DNA of 64,000 bases from Pholis gunnellus (lineage: Eukaryota > Chordata > Actinopteri > Perciformes > Pholidae). Below the pieces are notes generated by a model. That model was not told the origin of the DNA, searched no databases, and saw nothing but the letters and a program-made list of their open reading frames with translations. The stretch is taken from contig OU342808.1 of assembly GCA_910591455.2 (NCBI GenBank), forward strand, positions 23,612,714 through 23,676,713, written 5' to 3'. The position numbers were made by a program, and so were the translations under genes. Of the stretch, positions 1 through 13,778 are shown piece by piece; position 1 is the stretch's first letter; every line of letters starts with the position of its first letter.

Positions 1-1469
1 AGATAAGCACACGATGCTTCATGGCAACATAGGGCACCACCGACTCGGCTCGTGTGTATCGGCTAAAAGTTAAGCACATAATCTCCTTTTTATTACAGCA
101 GGTCTGTATCATTGGCGATGCTGCATTGACTTGTGGGAGATGGAGTTCATGACAGCTTATTTTGGCCCCAATTAATTACTGCAGAGGATTTAAGATTGAT
201 AACAAATCTTTCACCCGCTGTTCCAAGAAGACATGTGGGTGGAACCCAGTATTTCTGTAAATGGATGGGGGGGGATGGGGGCTGACCATTTAAATATAAC
301 CTTTTTATTTATTTGTGTGTTCTGCTTCAGAGTCACTGTATGTCCACATGTAAAGACGCTTTCTTCTAATTTGTTGACGCTCTCCTTGTAGTCTTAATTA
401 CTGCATTAAAAAACTTTTTGCATTGCATCTCGTCTCTTCGTTTCAAGTCATTGCAGGCGCTGACTCATTGCTCGTGAAATGTATCCAATAGTGTTTATTC
501 GATGTCGCCAAGAATCGTCTCCCATGAATATGCACACGAAGGCAGAATGTTTTAAATGTTATCTTAAAGAAAAGATAATGCAGGTAATGTTTAACAACCG
601 GACACTTTAGTGCTTCTATCATTAGCTGTAATGGATTACTGCTGAAGTAAATAGTTGATCAATTGATTGACTGAAATCATTGGCAATTTAACAAGAGAAG
701 TTGCTGAACACTTGGTTTCAGCTTCATATTGTAAACTAATTATCTTTGGATTTTGAACTGATGGGCAAAGAACCAGCAATGTCACGCTGACTTCAAAACA
801 ACCCTGAAAACACCGTCTCAACTGCTCCTGAGCTACGTCTCGGGCTTTATTTTTAAAAGGTAATTTACCCCTAAGACCTCTTTCTGCTTACAAATTATAG
901 AAAGATTGCACCGTCTTCACAATTTAAAGTCACATCACCGATGGAATCCGTTTCACCCCCAGACGTGGTGGATATCAGTAGCTGAAATCATTCAAATGTT
1001 TACTGTGCTCTTAGTATAGTATGAAGAGTCCAATGTTTGGTTGGTTAGGCTTATAAAAACTTATCTTAAACTCCCTAATATGAGCAATCAACATCCAAAA
1101 CTCAGACGGCGCAATCGTTTCACAGCTATCTGTCCAACTCTGAGACAATCTCACACGTGTGCAGACTCAGTGTTTATGTTCCCTCTCTATCTCTATCTCT
1201 CTAGTGCCGGCACAACCTTGCTTTTCTGAGAAGCGGGCCTGCTTGTGTTACATAACACTTCTAATGTGACGGCGTTTTTCTGGGCGTCCAACCTGAGACG
1301 AGTTTAGTCTTTACTTCCCCCGTCAGAAATAGGTCAGTGTGAGTATCGCTGGTGTGAAGAGAACAGGCGGAGTCGGGGGGGGTCACACCTTGTCCCTCGG
1401 GCCGTTCTTTTAAATCACAATGAGGACACAGTGGCCTCCTTTAAGATACTGAGGCTGTGATTGGTATGA

Positions 1470-1497
1470 CCCCCCCCCCCCCCCCCCCCCCCCCCCC
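1470..1497. repeat. poly-C homopolymer run
   Basis: This is an uninterrupted run of 28 C. Runs like this are assembly-sensitive and can form G-quadruplex or i-motif structures. Similar long G or C runs occur at 4197-4211, 10690-10710, 41409-41427 and 41795-41817. Confidence 0.95.
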
Positions 1498-2089
1498 ATT
1501 GAATGAGCTGATTGGATCTGCTTTTTAGATGCAACACTTTGTAATTGATCTCATCTCTGCCTCTGTCTGTTAGCGTTTAGCTCCTGTTTCCTTGTTACAA
1601 AGCTTTGTGGTTACGATGTCATCCATTATGTCTCACAGCAGCTACTCTCGCACATGACGTCAAGTTATCTGGAAGGAGGCTGAAGGGGGAGAAAACAAAA
1701 AAAAAAAGAAATTGGCAACTCAGCTATTTCACTGTAATCTGACCTCCATTTTGTTTGTGTGGTAGGTCGAAGGAAACCGCAGGAGTCTTTGACGTAGATG
1801 CGCCTCAGCTACCCCGAAACAGTGTGGTGAGAAATCGACTACTTCCTGTCTCGTAGGTAGAAACCACAGCAAAGACTGAACCAGCCTCACAGCTGTGGAG
1901 CCGAAACTGAACAATATCTGCTGAAGCAGAGGAGATTCTGCTTTATTTAGGGACGACGGACTCTTTTCTGATTTTACTCAATGTGTGTGTGTTACACATT
2001 GTAAAAGTTTGTTAAGTTTTGGTTCAAAATGAGTTAAGTTGAGAGATATCGGCTCCTTTTTTTCCCTCATATGTCGCTTCTTTGCTCAA

Positions 2090-2215
2090 TGTCGTGTAAC
2101 TTTTAAACTATTTTAAATTGTCTTAATTATTGTCTGTCTGCCTTTTCTATCTCGTAAAGCACTTTGCAACCTTTGTTTTGAAAAGTGCTCTATAAATAAT
2201 TATTATCTAGAAGAG
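2090..2215 (+). mobile_element. LINE/SINE-like 3' tail fragment
   Basis: The segment ends with a 'gaaaagtgctctataaataa' type tail followed by an AT-rich triplet-like run. From memory this is the 3' end common to several fish LINE/SINE families. A second copy with the same tail ('gaaaagtgcgctacaaata') ends near 13,320. Only the 3' end is recognised and no reverse transcriptase frame is present. Confidence 0.5.
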
Positions 2216-4196
2216 CCTAAGTATTTATAATTACTTAGCTGTTATTGCTCTTTTGTTCCCCTCAAAAGGGATTCCTGCGAATCCAAGATGATTCCTGTCA
2301 AAAAGTCTCTTCCATTGCTGAGATAAAGCACTTTTTTTACGATCACTGGAGATTTTGAAGGATGAATTCCCCTTAAAGCACCCACACGATTTCCTTGCAG
2401 CTGTTTAGAAACTCAACACAGAAACTGATATTCAAATCATCAACAGTAAACCTGAGACCATTTGTGGTATCTGAAGGTGCTGTAGAAAAACAATGTGACC
2501 TTTAATACTCATATTCATCCTACTAAATTAAAACAGAAAAGTTCCCCGGCACCGACTCAACGTCATCTGTGGGAATCAAATAGCGTCATTTGGATCTCGC
2601 TATTGGCCACTTTGGCTTGTTGGACCGAAAGAAATCATTCAAGCCTGTGATTCAGGTGATCCCAGGTGAGGTGCAATTAAACTGGATCTTGCCAGTGCTC
2701 TCTCAGCAGGTTTCACAACGACCACGCAGATCTTTTGAAACTCCAGATCCAAGTCTTTCAACAGAAGGATACGGTTCCTCTTGTTCAGGCAGGAGTGCTG
2801 CGATGTGGCTGCGATCTATCTGTCCCAGAGAGGGAGCGACAGAAAAATGCAGCACAATCGCCTGTCGAACTGAAAACAATGAACCAATGAGTGACGAGGG
2901 CTCGGTAACTGAACTCCAGCTCATCACATCGCTCAGATTGCGGATCCTAACTCTTTGTGTCCGGCTGTTAGGGTACCATCAGACCGGACAGGTGTACGAT
3001 GAGTACTGTATTTTGTACCGGTGTACACGACGAAGACGAGGCGATGACGAGACGGCACTTAACTGTGACTGTATCAACTTGCAATTTCGTTGATGAAGAA
3101 AGACGACTAAAGTTAAGTTTAAGAGGAGAGAAAATAGTATCGTGTGCAACCATATTCGGACGACAACGGCAGAAAAACGATGATCAGTCAGGAGGCCTCG
3201 GGTTAACTTATTAAAGTCAAAGTTAACAATGACAACGAGAGGAGAGGAAGAGAAGAGGTGATATTTTGCAAAATACTCGCCTGCAAATATAATATGTCTA
3301 GGGCTTTTATTGTGAAAGGTAAGAAGGAGTGGATCTGCCTTTTTGTCAAGATTTAAAGGAGTTGTGTGCCGCCTTGGTTTGGATTACGATCCCCCCGTTT
3401 TGTTTCATAAATACAGACACAACTCAACCCGATCCGCGCAACGTGATTGGTTGATGCCTTTATTCACGGGGCGAAAGCTTTTTTTCGACGAGTAATATTC
3501 ATGATCTGTATGAAAGTATTCATGACAAAAACAACAGTTTGAGTTTCGCACAACAACAAAAAAGAAAACGGTGAGTGGCCTTTAGACTAAATAAAAAAAC
3601 ATATCTGGCTAAATAAACACTAGTTTGTACAATAATTCAGCCCCTATATGATCATTTCAACATGTCAGACATTTGGGACTTGAGCCTCGGAGGCCACCCC
3701 TCCCCCCCCTCCGCTCCAGATAAAGACGAGCTCCGGGTCAGTGGGCTCCTCTAAACCAGTATGAAACCAACCTGGTGCTGCATGTCAAAGTTCAGGCTTA
3801 AATTAGAACCAGATTTGTCGAGCTAATATGACACTGTCTTCCCCGATGCACGGATTTGGATAAACCTTACCGCAGGCCTCGAGTTACTACGCTCAGCAGT
3901 ATTATAAAGAGGATCGCTGAACCTACGCTGGCGGCTGCCACTTGGATGTAAATGTGGGTTTTACAGTTGGACACTTTCAAGCTCCTCAGTCTAAACTGTG
4001 AACAGCGTGCTCAAAAATGTCCATTTAAAGAGAGAGCGACACAATAACTGCAAAACACTTTACAACAAGGATTCTGAGAAATAAGCAAGCAAAGAAAAAG
4101 TGCCACCTGATCAAACAGGATTGAGTCAGGTGTAAAGCAAACAAGAGGTCAAAGCAGCCATGTGACGGTTTTCTCATGTTGATGGTGTGGCTGGAT

Positions 4197-4211
4197 GGGG
4201 GGGGGGGGGGG
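4197..4211. repeat. poly-G run
   Basis: This is a run of 15 G within a purine-rich stretch. It is a simple repeat with no coding meaning. Confidence 0.9.
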
Positions 4212-4840
4212 TCACAGCCTTGAGGGGCTAAGCGACATCAGTCACCTGACCCAGATGAGGAAAGTAAATCAGCGACCCCCCCCTTCGGCCTTCTTTATTA
4301 AAAAGGCTAACGAGTGGCTGATCACAAGCTGGGGAGGGGAGGGGGGCGTAGCTTTGGTATTTAGGGCACTTTATCAATAATTCAAGTTGTGGAAAAGTGA
4401 GTCATCGACCGGCGTCATTGCCAACAAAACAACATCTGTCCATCTCTGCACGCAAACAACCTGCTGCACTCAACCACCTGATTACACGAAACAAGGCTCG
4501 TCAATCCTGTCACCCCACCTCAAAAGGTGTGTTTCTACTCCCATTATTTATTCACGTCTGGTTGGCTTTTCCGGATTTTAGTCACAACATTCCAAATGAT
4601 TGTTTCACATGCAGCACATCGTTTAAAAGGCGTCAATCGCCAAGTCTTTCCTCTTCCCGTCAGAGCTGCAACAATACCAGCGTGACACCTCCTTTGTCAG
4701 GATCCATCAACCTTTTATTGCAAAACAAGAAGCTGCAGACGCATGTGAACAATGACGCACGCATACCGGCGATGCGCTCACATGCGGGACGCACGCTTCA
4801 CTCCTGTGCTCCGTCGAGGTGGTTTTCCTCTCGAGCTGCA

Positions 4841-4846
4841 AGAGAG

Positions 4847-4882
<36 letters not shown>
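4841..4882. repeat. (GA)n microsatellite
   Basis: This is a GA dinucleotide run with one interruption (agagagagcgagag) near its start. The Arg-Glu alternation in the ORFs that cross it is an artefact of the repeat. Confidence 0.95.
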
Positions 4883-4885
<3 letters not shown>

Positions 4886-5164
4886 GCTATCCTCAGTTAC
4901 TGCCGGCAACAAAGGACGGTCAGTGAGCCAAAGCTCGCTGAGAGAACAGTAAGGCTACTTATGGGAGTCAGATGTGTCCTGAGAGTCAAGAACATGCAGT
5001 TCCACAAGCTGTTGAATAGTTGTAGAACTGTATTGAAAGATCGCCTCCAGTTAGGGTGAAAGACACACAAATACTAAGAGGAAGAAGAAGTCGTTTTTCC
5101 ACATGTTCTTAAAATTCCCTGATTGAAACATCCAGAGTCTATGAACACGTAAATAGTTTCCTAA

Positions 5165-5455
5165 ATGAACGGTCCGTATGATATCTGACAAAAAGTTGCT
5201 CCTCATCGAGCGACGCGTGTCAATTTCCGCTCGTCATTTCAAAATACACTTCCGTCTTCACAGGAAACAACTTGATTACGTTTAGGAGAAGATCGTGAAC
5301 TACTTAGTTAGGTTTAGGCAACAAAAAACTACTTTGTTAGGTTTAGGCAAAAGTTTTTGGTTACAATAACTACGGAAGTGTCGTTACTGAAGTACGCAAG
5401 TTACGTGACAAATAAATCAACGTTGACTTCTCGCTTCACACGGGGAGAGAACAGC
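5165..5455 (+). repeat. dispersed fish repeat, copy 1 of a family
   Basis: The block contains 'cgcgtgtcaatttccgctcg', 'aggaaacaac' and two copies of 'ggtttaggcaa'. The same string set appears in reverse orientation at about 48,055-48,275, including the 'cgtgtcaatttccgctcg' core, and a diverged part appears near 10,090-10,240. It is therefore an interspersed family, but I see neither clean terminal repeats nor a transposase, so I cannot assign a class. Confidence 0.7.
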
Positions 5456-6739
5456 GGTCTCCTGGGTGACAGATTGTTTTTTTGTTTACATCGTTGTACA
5501 AATCGCAGCACATTATTTTAGGTCCGTATAGCTACGAAGTGCTGGGTGAGAACAGCCTGCCTTTTTATGAAGTTTCCTTTTGGACCACAATTAGTCTCAG
5601 ATTTAAGGAGAGCAAAGAGAATATTTCCTCCACCATCCTATTAGTGTCAAACCCTGCACACAGACATCACTCTGCACTCAAACACATTTCTGAGTGTAGG
5701 GGGAACGTTAAATATTTATAAAGCTAACATTTCTGCAAGAATAACTTGAGAGCAATCTTCATTATCACTCTAATTCATATTTTTAATTCATTAATGACCA
5801 CAAAAAGCAAGAGACACGCTTAAAAAAAATACTCTTTTGCTTCTAAAATAATAAAACAACAGCAGCATATTGTTCGGAACACAATCCGAGGTCAGCAATG
5901 AGGAGGAAACTGTGGAAAATGAGTCATTGTGTGCGAGTGGCAGCAGGCTATTTAACAGGCACAGGCTAATGCAGGCTGCGGGGGGGACTCGCGTCACAAT
6001 GTTGCACAAGGCTCCATTGCCATGGTTTCAACTTCCTGTACATGTGGCAGGTCTGCAAGAGGCAGCCCGTCTGCTGGAAGAAAAACATGAATCACTTGGA
6101 TTCCTCCTACACGGCGTGGCAGATTCCCCCTTTGAAGCTCTCTCAAAAGGCAGCAAGCCAACGTAGCAAAGATTCAGAGCGGATCAAGGGGATTTAAAAC
6201 TGCACAAATTTCTTTTGATATTATCCCAATGCCTTCTCACAACCTCGATGCAGCTTTGCATTGTACTCGACCTGCAGTCTAATTCAAGATCCTAACTTTC
6301 TAAGAAGGTTTCTCTTTCCCAATCTCATGGATGGCCTTTTTTACTTCTTGCTCAAGCCACGGAGGCCCCTGAGGTTAAAGGCTCATATATACCTCAGCCT
6401 CTGTCTGCCGGCAATTACAGAGTACGCTTAGACGTGATCACAAAGCACAGGCCTGGACTGGGCATGCACACCCATACGCAAGAAAAGTACCGCAATTCCT
6501 GTTTGGAATTTCATCATTCATGTGTTGTCATCGGGACCACCTACGCTATCCGAGACAATAAACATCCCTCGGCTGTCACAGTTTGTACTGCGCCTGTTGC
6601 AATATTGAACACTCCCGCAGGGACCAGGTGTCGGGAGTCAGAGATCAATAGTGTTCCTGTCAGATGAAAGCGTTGTACTGTTTGTCTGCTTTTTTTGGGG
6701 GAAAGTCAGAGAAACAACCTTAAAGAGGTTAAGTGAGGC

Positions 6740-7097
6740 TGCACTTAGTCACAGTGGCACTTTGAGCTAAATGCTAATATCGCCATGCTAACATGCTCAC
6801 AATGACGATGGTAAGAAGCAGATGTTTAGCGGGTACGTTTTATCATAATCTGACATGCCAACGTTAGCGGATGAAATGTGAAATAAAAAGGTTTTTTACC
6901 AGGTATTTGTTTGTAAAGTACTGGACAAATTAAATATTTGACCTGATGTTAGATAGAATAAAAAGCAAGGGGAACACTAAAGTTATTAGTATTTATTGTC
7001 TGGGAACCACAAGTCTACAAATTGAACTAATCCATCCGATAGATGTTGAGATATTTTCATCTGGATCAAAGTGGTGGACTGACACACCATAGCGGGG
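6740..7097 (+). mobile_element. dispersed fish repeat ('gctaacatgct...tggtggactgac')
   Basis: The characteristic order of strings is visible: 'gctaaatgctaat', 'catgctaacatgctcac', 'ggtatttgtttgtaaagtac', then 'atccatccgatagatgttga' and 'tcaaagtggtggactgac'. I know this order as a very common non-coding interspersed repeat of percomorph fish. A second copy lies at 56,295-56,630. It has no coding capacity. Confidence 0.75.
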
Positions 7098-7600
7098 CTA
7101 AAAAGAGAATGTTCTCAGCCAATAGACAATCATCTAATGGATCAATAACTTCACCAACATTGGAATCATAAGGTATTTCACTCAGCAACAGCTAAACTAG
7201 AAAACCATTTGCCTAAATCATAACAAGCAATTTTATTTCTGCCACTGAAATGAAGTCAAATACAGAAACCTGAATGTACTTCATATTGCAAGAAGGATAA
7301 CGTGATCAATACAATAAGTCACAACCCAGCTGACACACTGAACAGCCACGGTCAGGACGCTTTCACTGCTGCAGCCACAACAGGTGGTTTCCCCTCGGCG
7401 GCCTCGGCTGTAAAAGTGTCACATGTGTGTACTTTAAGTGAACGATCCGCGGCTATTTTGGCCGGAGGCGCGGACAGCCTTCAGCTTAGCTTGTGTGACA
7501 AGTTACTATGAACTTGGGCTTAATGACATCTGTCACAGTGACACAAAAATACACAACAAATCACCCGAAAGAGCTCCGGACACAATGTTTGGGTGGAAAA

Positions 7601-7715
<115 letters not shown>

Positions 7716-10689
7716 CTTTGACAACAGCGTGAGCACCCCCTAACCCCTAGAGCGGAGATAAGAGAGTGTCTACATGTGCAAAGTGCCAGCTGCAGGGAAT
7801 TTATCAGTAGGACAAAGGGCTAACCAAGGGAACATGCAGGAAGACACAATAAAGGAACTGATAAAAGCATGTAGCCATTACAGATTTGATAATTCAGGAG
7901 GTCTGCTATCATTTAGTGTCACTAAAATACAAGCATGATGTCCTGTTTTCCAACAACAATAAAGATTACAAAGAACAAATGATAGTGTAGTTGTTTCAAC
8001 GTAAAAATTCGACGAAAACTGCTGCAAAAGTACTACATGCCAAGTATTTCACGGCCCCTTATGTCTCAGTTTAAAGTTGAATTCACTACGACTTCGTTAA
8101 AGTAATCATTTCGAGGCCCAGCTCTTGGTTGCACAACGTTTCACCACTAAGCAAACACTTTCACGCTGCCAAATTCACTTTCACAACTACACAAGCATGG
8201 AGAGGCCGCCGCTGGTACACTGGAGAGTAAATATTGAATTTCCCTGTAGGCGGCTCGACCGTTGTGCTTCTGATATGATGTGGCAGGAAAGGACACAGGG
8301 TTTACAAGATCAGAACGCCCACATGACTTAATCCTCATCTGAATCCTGGAGCAGAAAACAGCGCGTTCTGTCTTTGTTAATTAAGTATCTTTTGGTCGAT
8401 TTTAAACAGAAAGGATTTCAGCAGCTGTTCTTATTCTTGACTGCTTGTAATGATGGGGATCACAGAGTTTAAACTCTTTTTTAACAAATGCCTTCACCAA
8501 AATGATACATAGAAGCTTAAAATCCTCTTAAATCTCTAATCTCATGTTGTACCTTCATGTCTTCAGGTTTACATTGATAGATGCACAGCATGTTCTGCTG
8601 CTTGTGCTTTAACGGTGCAACTCTGTCTGCGATGAGCTACGATCTCTCAGGAAACCGAAGGCTCGAGTTACGGCCCGGAGGAATTTCGTCGACAATTGCC
8701 AACCAACCAAAACAGGAAGAGGAAATTGCTTTTGTTTTCCGTGTCAGCTATCAGTAGCTACCCCGTTACCAAAGACTGTCAATGTAAATTCTTTGCAGTT
8801 ACTATCTTAAGTAGCAGAAATGGCAGACGGTTGAACGAGCGAAGTAAAGCCCTTTGCACAACAAGGCAGCTTTTTTAATCCGTCATCCGATAGAAATCGT
8901 TGAGCACAGAAACCTTGCACACTGAGTCCGATGTGTTTTATTATTCTGTTTGTTGCAAAGATTCTCCAGACGAGACGAAACTGCATTAATTACATGGGTG
9001 CAATAGACGACGCAAGTCCCAAACGGGGCCAACGAATGAATGACGTTAGCAAGAAGCTACGGTTTAGCTGCCTGGAGCTCGGTCACTACTGTCTAAACTT
9101 TCTAATCCTTTGTTTTGTGTCCATCCTCGATTCCAAGCTGTTCTGCAATCGCCTGCCACAATCTCTTTAAATTCCACATCTAGATATTCTTTACTTTGTT
9201 GTTCAGCGCGTTTGTGCTGGGAGACAAATCCACAAAGTGAATAAGATGCCGTTTTGGATGAAAGTTTGCATTTAAAGTGGCTCTAAGTGGTCAAAAACTC
9301 AAAAAACCCCAGCAGAAATCAAAACTGCTCCAAAACCTTTAATGACTTTGAAGTTCCGGAGTCAGTGTGTAAACGTGATTGACACAACGTGAGGTTGTGT
9401 CAACATAAGCAGCGCCAACAATGAATCCACTTGGAAACGCTCCTCATTGTGTTTCAGTGTTGTACTGCTGTGCTGGTCTCTTCTCTGTCTACTTTACAAT
9501 CATGTGCACCTTTAACAAACTACATCCACACATCCAATCACGTTCAGTGAACAGGGTTCAGAGTTCTGAGCACCACAGCGACTAAACCTCAGGCATACGG
9601 TGCATCTGGGATGGGTCACACCACGGCGGCACTATCTGGTGCCACCAGCAGACCAGCCTTGCAATAGCACCTGTTTTTCAAAAACAATTCTCCCACACAG
9701 AGGACTCAAAGTCCACACAGTGTGTTTGGCTTCACCTGCATGAAATCTGCAAATACTTTATAAAAACAAGGGATACTCGAGCAATTCAGTATTATACTTC
9801 CATAAAGTTAGGGGCCTTGTGAAAGACGGATAAAAAGAAAAACGGTCTAATGGTCAAAACAGCAGATGCCAAGATATCCTGATGTTAGCCCTGAGGATTA
9901 AACACCCCCCCAAGAAGCACTGGATCCTACATTTCCCAGAATGCAACCCTTCATGCCTGATACATGCCCGCATCTTTTTATCGCGATATTTCCAGTTTGT
10001 ACAAAGACTCCAGGGAGGTCGGGTGGATGGAGATGGAGAGGGTCAAGAGTAAAAAATCACCGGACCTTCACCCAGCAGACGTTCATGTCTCGAGTGAAAC
10101 CAGAAGTCAACGTTGAATTATTTGTCGTGTAGCTTCCATACTTAATTAACGCCACTTCGGTAGTTATTTTATCCTAAACCACGATCTTTTCCTCAACTTA
10201 ACCAAGTAGTTTTGTTGCCTAAACACAGCAGGAGCTTGCACAGTTGCACTGATTGCACTCGTGTTGCTGGACACACAAAAGAATGAATAACTTTATGTAA
10301 GATATCAAACAAACTGCCGTATTAGGACACATGGATCTATTTACACCAGCGTGCTCACGCTCACCGCAACTAAGACTGTTCTTCAGCTTCAAACTCTTTT
10401 CTATATTTCATGTATGTGCATAATTCTACCAGTTTAAATCCACTGACTTGCCCCTATATTTATTATCCTCACTTTTATTTACTATTTTCCACTTTATTCC
10501 GTCTAGACTTTGTGCCCTGAGGCATGAGCTCCAAAACCTGAGTGAGAAGGTCAAATGAAAGAATGCTTGTTCCCCCTCATGTTTTCCTCTGCCGCCCTGC
10601 ACCTCACCATCCCCCTGCCCAGGGCTACGTGAGGGTTCACAGCTCCCAGACTGTGTGGCATTCCAAAAATGAGTGCTAGCTTGTTGCTG

Positions 10690-10710
10690 CCCCCCCCCCC
10701 CCCCCCCCCC
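10690..10710. repeat. poly-C run
   Basis: This is a run of 21 C within a pyrimidine-rich tract that continues to about 10,737 as cctcccc-type sequence. Confidence 0.95.
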
Positions 10711-11566
10711 GTTCCCGATCCTCCCCCTCCTCCCCCAGGAAAGACACTCTCTCCTTTGACTCTACGCTGCTTCGCAGACTGAACACATTCACTCTCAATT
10801 TCCCCCAAAACGCTAAGAGGCAGAGCTGAAGGTCAGCCTCTTTAATTCACAACCCCTTCAGGAGGCGAGGCGGGGTCAGAAGCACGCCTGAGTGTCGTTA
10901 TATTAGATTGTTGATCCATTATTCCATCGTCCCTGTGTCATCTGTGGCTTGCACTTTAGCAGTATTTGGCCTGTAATATTTTTCATGTCGTGTCTGTTTT
11001 ACTGCTCCCCCTACGGACAGATAATACGTGATAGTCAGTGTTTTTTCAACCTAAAGCTCGAGTCAAAACACTGAGTCAAGAAGATCTTTGCAGGAAAATG
11101 TCCTTGTGAACAGGAAGGGGCGGGTTTTTACAACGAATTTCACATTTGGCAACACCGACAGTGTTTTTTTCTTTTCTTTAGATGATATAAAAGAAGAAGT
11201 GGTTAGTTAGCATGAGTAGCAATGACAGAACAGACAATGAAGAGGGCCACATACACACTTCATTGCTGCACAATGTATTTAGTGCAAACTAACTTTGGCC
11301 CACAGCACTTGAGAAAGATTCTACTAAATAACGACGTGCCGTCTTGTGAGTTATCGCTGGAGACTTGCACGTCAGAAAAACAACAAGCAGGCCTCCAGGA
11401 AGACTTTTGGTTGCTCTTTGTAGCCTTTAACGGTAGATTGAAAAGGTATGCACCGATTCTACTTCCTGCTTCCCCCTCATTGTGTGTGCTTGCGTCTCCT
11501 GTACACATGTGTGACCCTGTGCTTGTTGGTGGACAACTGGTACACCTGGTACAAGCATTGTTATTA

Positions 11567-11599
11567 AGCCTATTATACTGTCCAGCAGTATAATAGGCT
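11567..11599. repeat. perfect short inverted repeat (stem-loop)
   Basis: The left arm agcctattatactg (11567-11580) is exactly complementary to the right arm cagtataataggct (11586-11599), separated by the five bases tccag. No poly-U tail or known structured RNA motif follows. It may be a remnant of a small palindromic transposon or a random hairpin. Confidence 0.8.
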
Positions 11600-13049
11600 A
11601 ACTACATCAATACAACTATACTTACACATCAGTGATGATAATCTAGTAATACAGTATATCATTGTGTACTACTTACAGGGTGCATTTTCCTGCATTGTGT
11701 ACTTTTATTTGAGATATTGTAAAAACGTTTCACTAATAACTGTACTGCATGTTTCTTTGTAATTCATATTTATAATTTCCAACTCATGCAGTGCACTTGT
11801 TTCTTATTTAAGCTGCACACCACGTATTCTTTGCACAACATGTTTGGCTCCCTCACTCATTGTCCTTCGCTGAAATATCATAAAGTATTTTTACCACACA
11901 AAAGCGTAGCTCGAGCGTACATAATTGAACATTTCATGTGACGTGTTTGTTTTGTTCTGAACCGGCTGGAGATTTATGTCAAAACATGTCTGCTTTTCTA
12001 TCTCACAGAGACCCAGATCCAGTGCTGCTGTTCAATCAACAGGCTCGTGATTGACGTATTCTGCGTTATCTTTTTATATATAGAGAGAGAGGGATGGAGG
12101 GAAGAGTGGAGGAGGGTGTGGTTTCACCCCGGCACATGGTGCTCCTCTTGTTTCTTGCCCAGCTCCCCCTTCAGAATAGGGAAAAATTCCCAAAACAGGT
12201 TACAAGGTGATGCCTTAAATTGTCTGAAGAGGTCTTTGAGTCCAAGGAGGAGTGCACGCACTGTGGCTGATTCTCCCTCAGAGTGCTACGTTCTCTTAAA
12301 AGCCAGAAATGACATTAAAAAAAGTAAAGAGGAAGAGGTCGTGTATTGACCACTGAGCCTCTGACTGGAGGCCAACAGCTATTAAACAGATCTTTTTTTA
12401 CATTTTGTTGTTTGGTTTATTGTCAGCATATTGTTGGTTTAAGTGAGACCAATGTACTAATACTGACAAGAAGACAATATCAAGGAGAGTGCTGCTGCGT
12501 CTTTAACAGCCGACTAGACAAACTAAGCGTAGAACTAAGAGGTCCAAATGTGAGGATTTTATGCTTTTGTTTATCAGATATGATTGAAAATGTAATTTCT
12601 CCAAGTGTTGGACCGCTTGTCGGACAAAACCAGGGATCTAAAGATTGTTCACATCTGATACATTATGATGGATATAATAATAGTGATTTTTCCCCATTAA
12701 TAAAACATTAGATTAATCAATGTTAGAAATGATTGTCAACTGCAGCTCTATAGCCAGCTAGCTGCTTAAGTAAAGTACCAAACGTTGAAATAACAACTTG
12801 CAAATGAACACAAATCTAGCTGGCTAAAATGACAAGCTAATTCCTTCGTTTTGTGGGGATTTTTGTTGACGGTTACATTTCTGCGGGAGGTGAAAACATG
12901 TAAATAATGTTTAATCTACTTGTCAAGACAGTACAGTAGACAACAAACAACTGCATATTTTTTTTTTATTATTTTGTATACGTCTAAGGTTTATTATTAG
13001 TTTATTCAGCGGTGGATTTTTTATTCAAACTTTGTGTAATCAATAACAT

Positions 13050-13320
13050 ATCATATATTAAGACTGGCCTAAAAACCTTTTTATTCAGGAAGGCGTTTCT
13101 GACCTTGTGATAAATCAGGGTCAGCTATTTCTTTTGTGTTTCTGTTCTTTCACTGTTCTCTATTGTGCTTATGGTTATTAGGTTTTTTTATTACAATATG
13201 TTTTTACTATGTTTTTAACTATGCACTGGCTCTGTGGCACTCTGAGATTCTCTGAATGAAAAGTGCGCTACAAATAAAATGCATTATTATTATTTATTAT
13301 TATTATTATTATCCCCAATA
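13050..13320 (+). mobile_element. LINE/SINE-like 3' end with (TTA)n tail
   Basis: The 3' part reads 'gaaaagtgcgctacaaata' followed by an ATT/TTA triplet run to 13,312. Upstream is 'ggcctaaaaacctttttatt', which I associate with the 3' ends of fish L2-like LINEs. It is 5'-truncated, with no reverse transcriptase frame visible. It lies about 650 bp upstream of the large ORF. Confidence 0.55.
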
Positions 13321-13778
13321 ACTGACCGAGAACCATGTGTTTATCGCTGGTTAAAACATGTCAACAGTACACAAATCAGCAATTAGCCTGATTAGCATCA
13401 GCATTGATTATGAACGGTTTCGTTAGCCACCAGCTAACACAGTAAAGTAGCCGCACTAGCGGGCTAAATAATAAGCAAACGGTTCATGTTTCAAATATAG
13501 TGAAATGTAATTTACCAGTGGGCTGCGAATTCCCGCTTCACGAGACTTGACAGGATTCTTCTTTGTGAGTCTTTTGAAGACTGAAGTTTCTTTTGAATTT
13601 TTACAACATTTGACTGCGCCAGTGGGAATGCAGTAATCAACACTGAACTATAGGGGGCAGTATAGTGTCTCACGGTAACCAATCTACCGGGATATCAAAC
13701 GAAGAAGAAGAAGAAGACGCAAAAAACTCACGAAGAAGAATCCTGTCAAGCCTCAAGAAGTAGGAATTTGCAGCCCAG

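Larger units (their letters stand above)
1..6740. other. intergenic DNA, no gene seen
   Basis: I see no gene here. The longest ORFs (for example 2590-3093 on the plus strand, 167 codons) have no recognisable domain, no low-complexity-free protein-like stretch and no clear splice partners, so I treat them as chance. Contents are a LINE/SINE-like 3' tail near 2,210, poly-C at 1470-1497, poly-G at 4197-4211, a (GA)n run at 4841-4882 and a dispersed fish repeat at about 5165-5455. A distant exon or enhancer cannot be excluded without a homology search. Confidence 0.5.

Noticed and set aside
2590..3093. 167-codon plus-strand ORF
   Set aside because: It has no recognisable motif and irregular composition, and overlapping ORFs lie on the other strand. 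It is of a length expected occasionally by chance.
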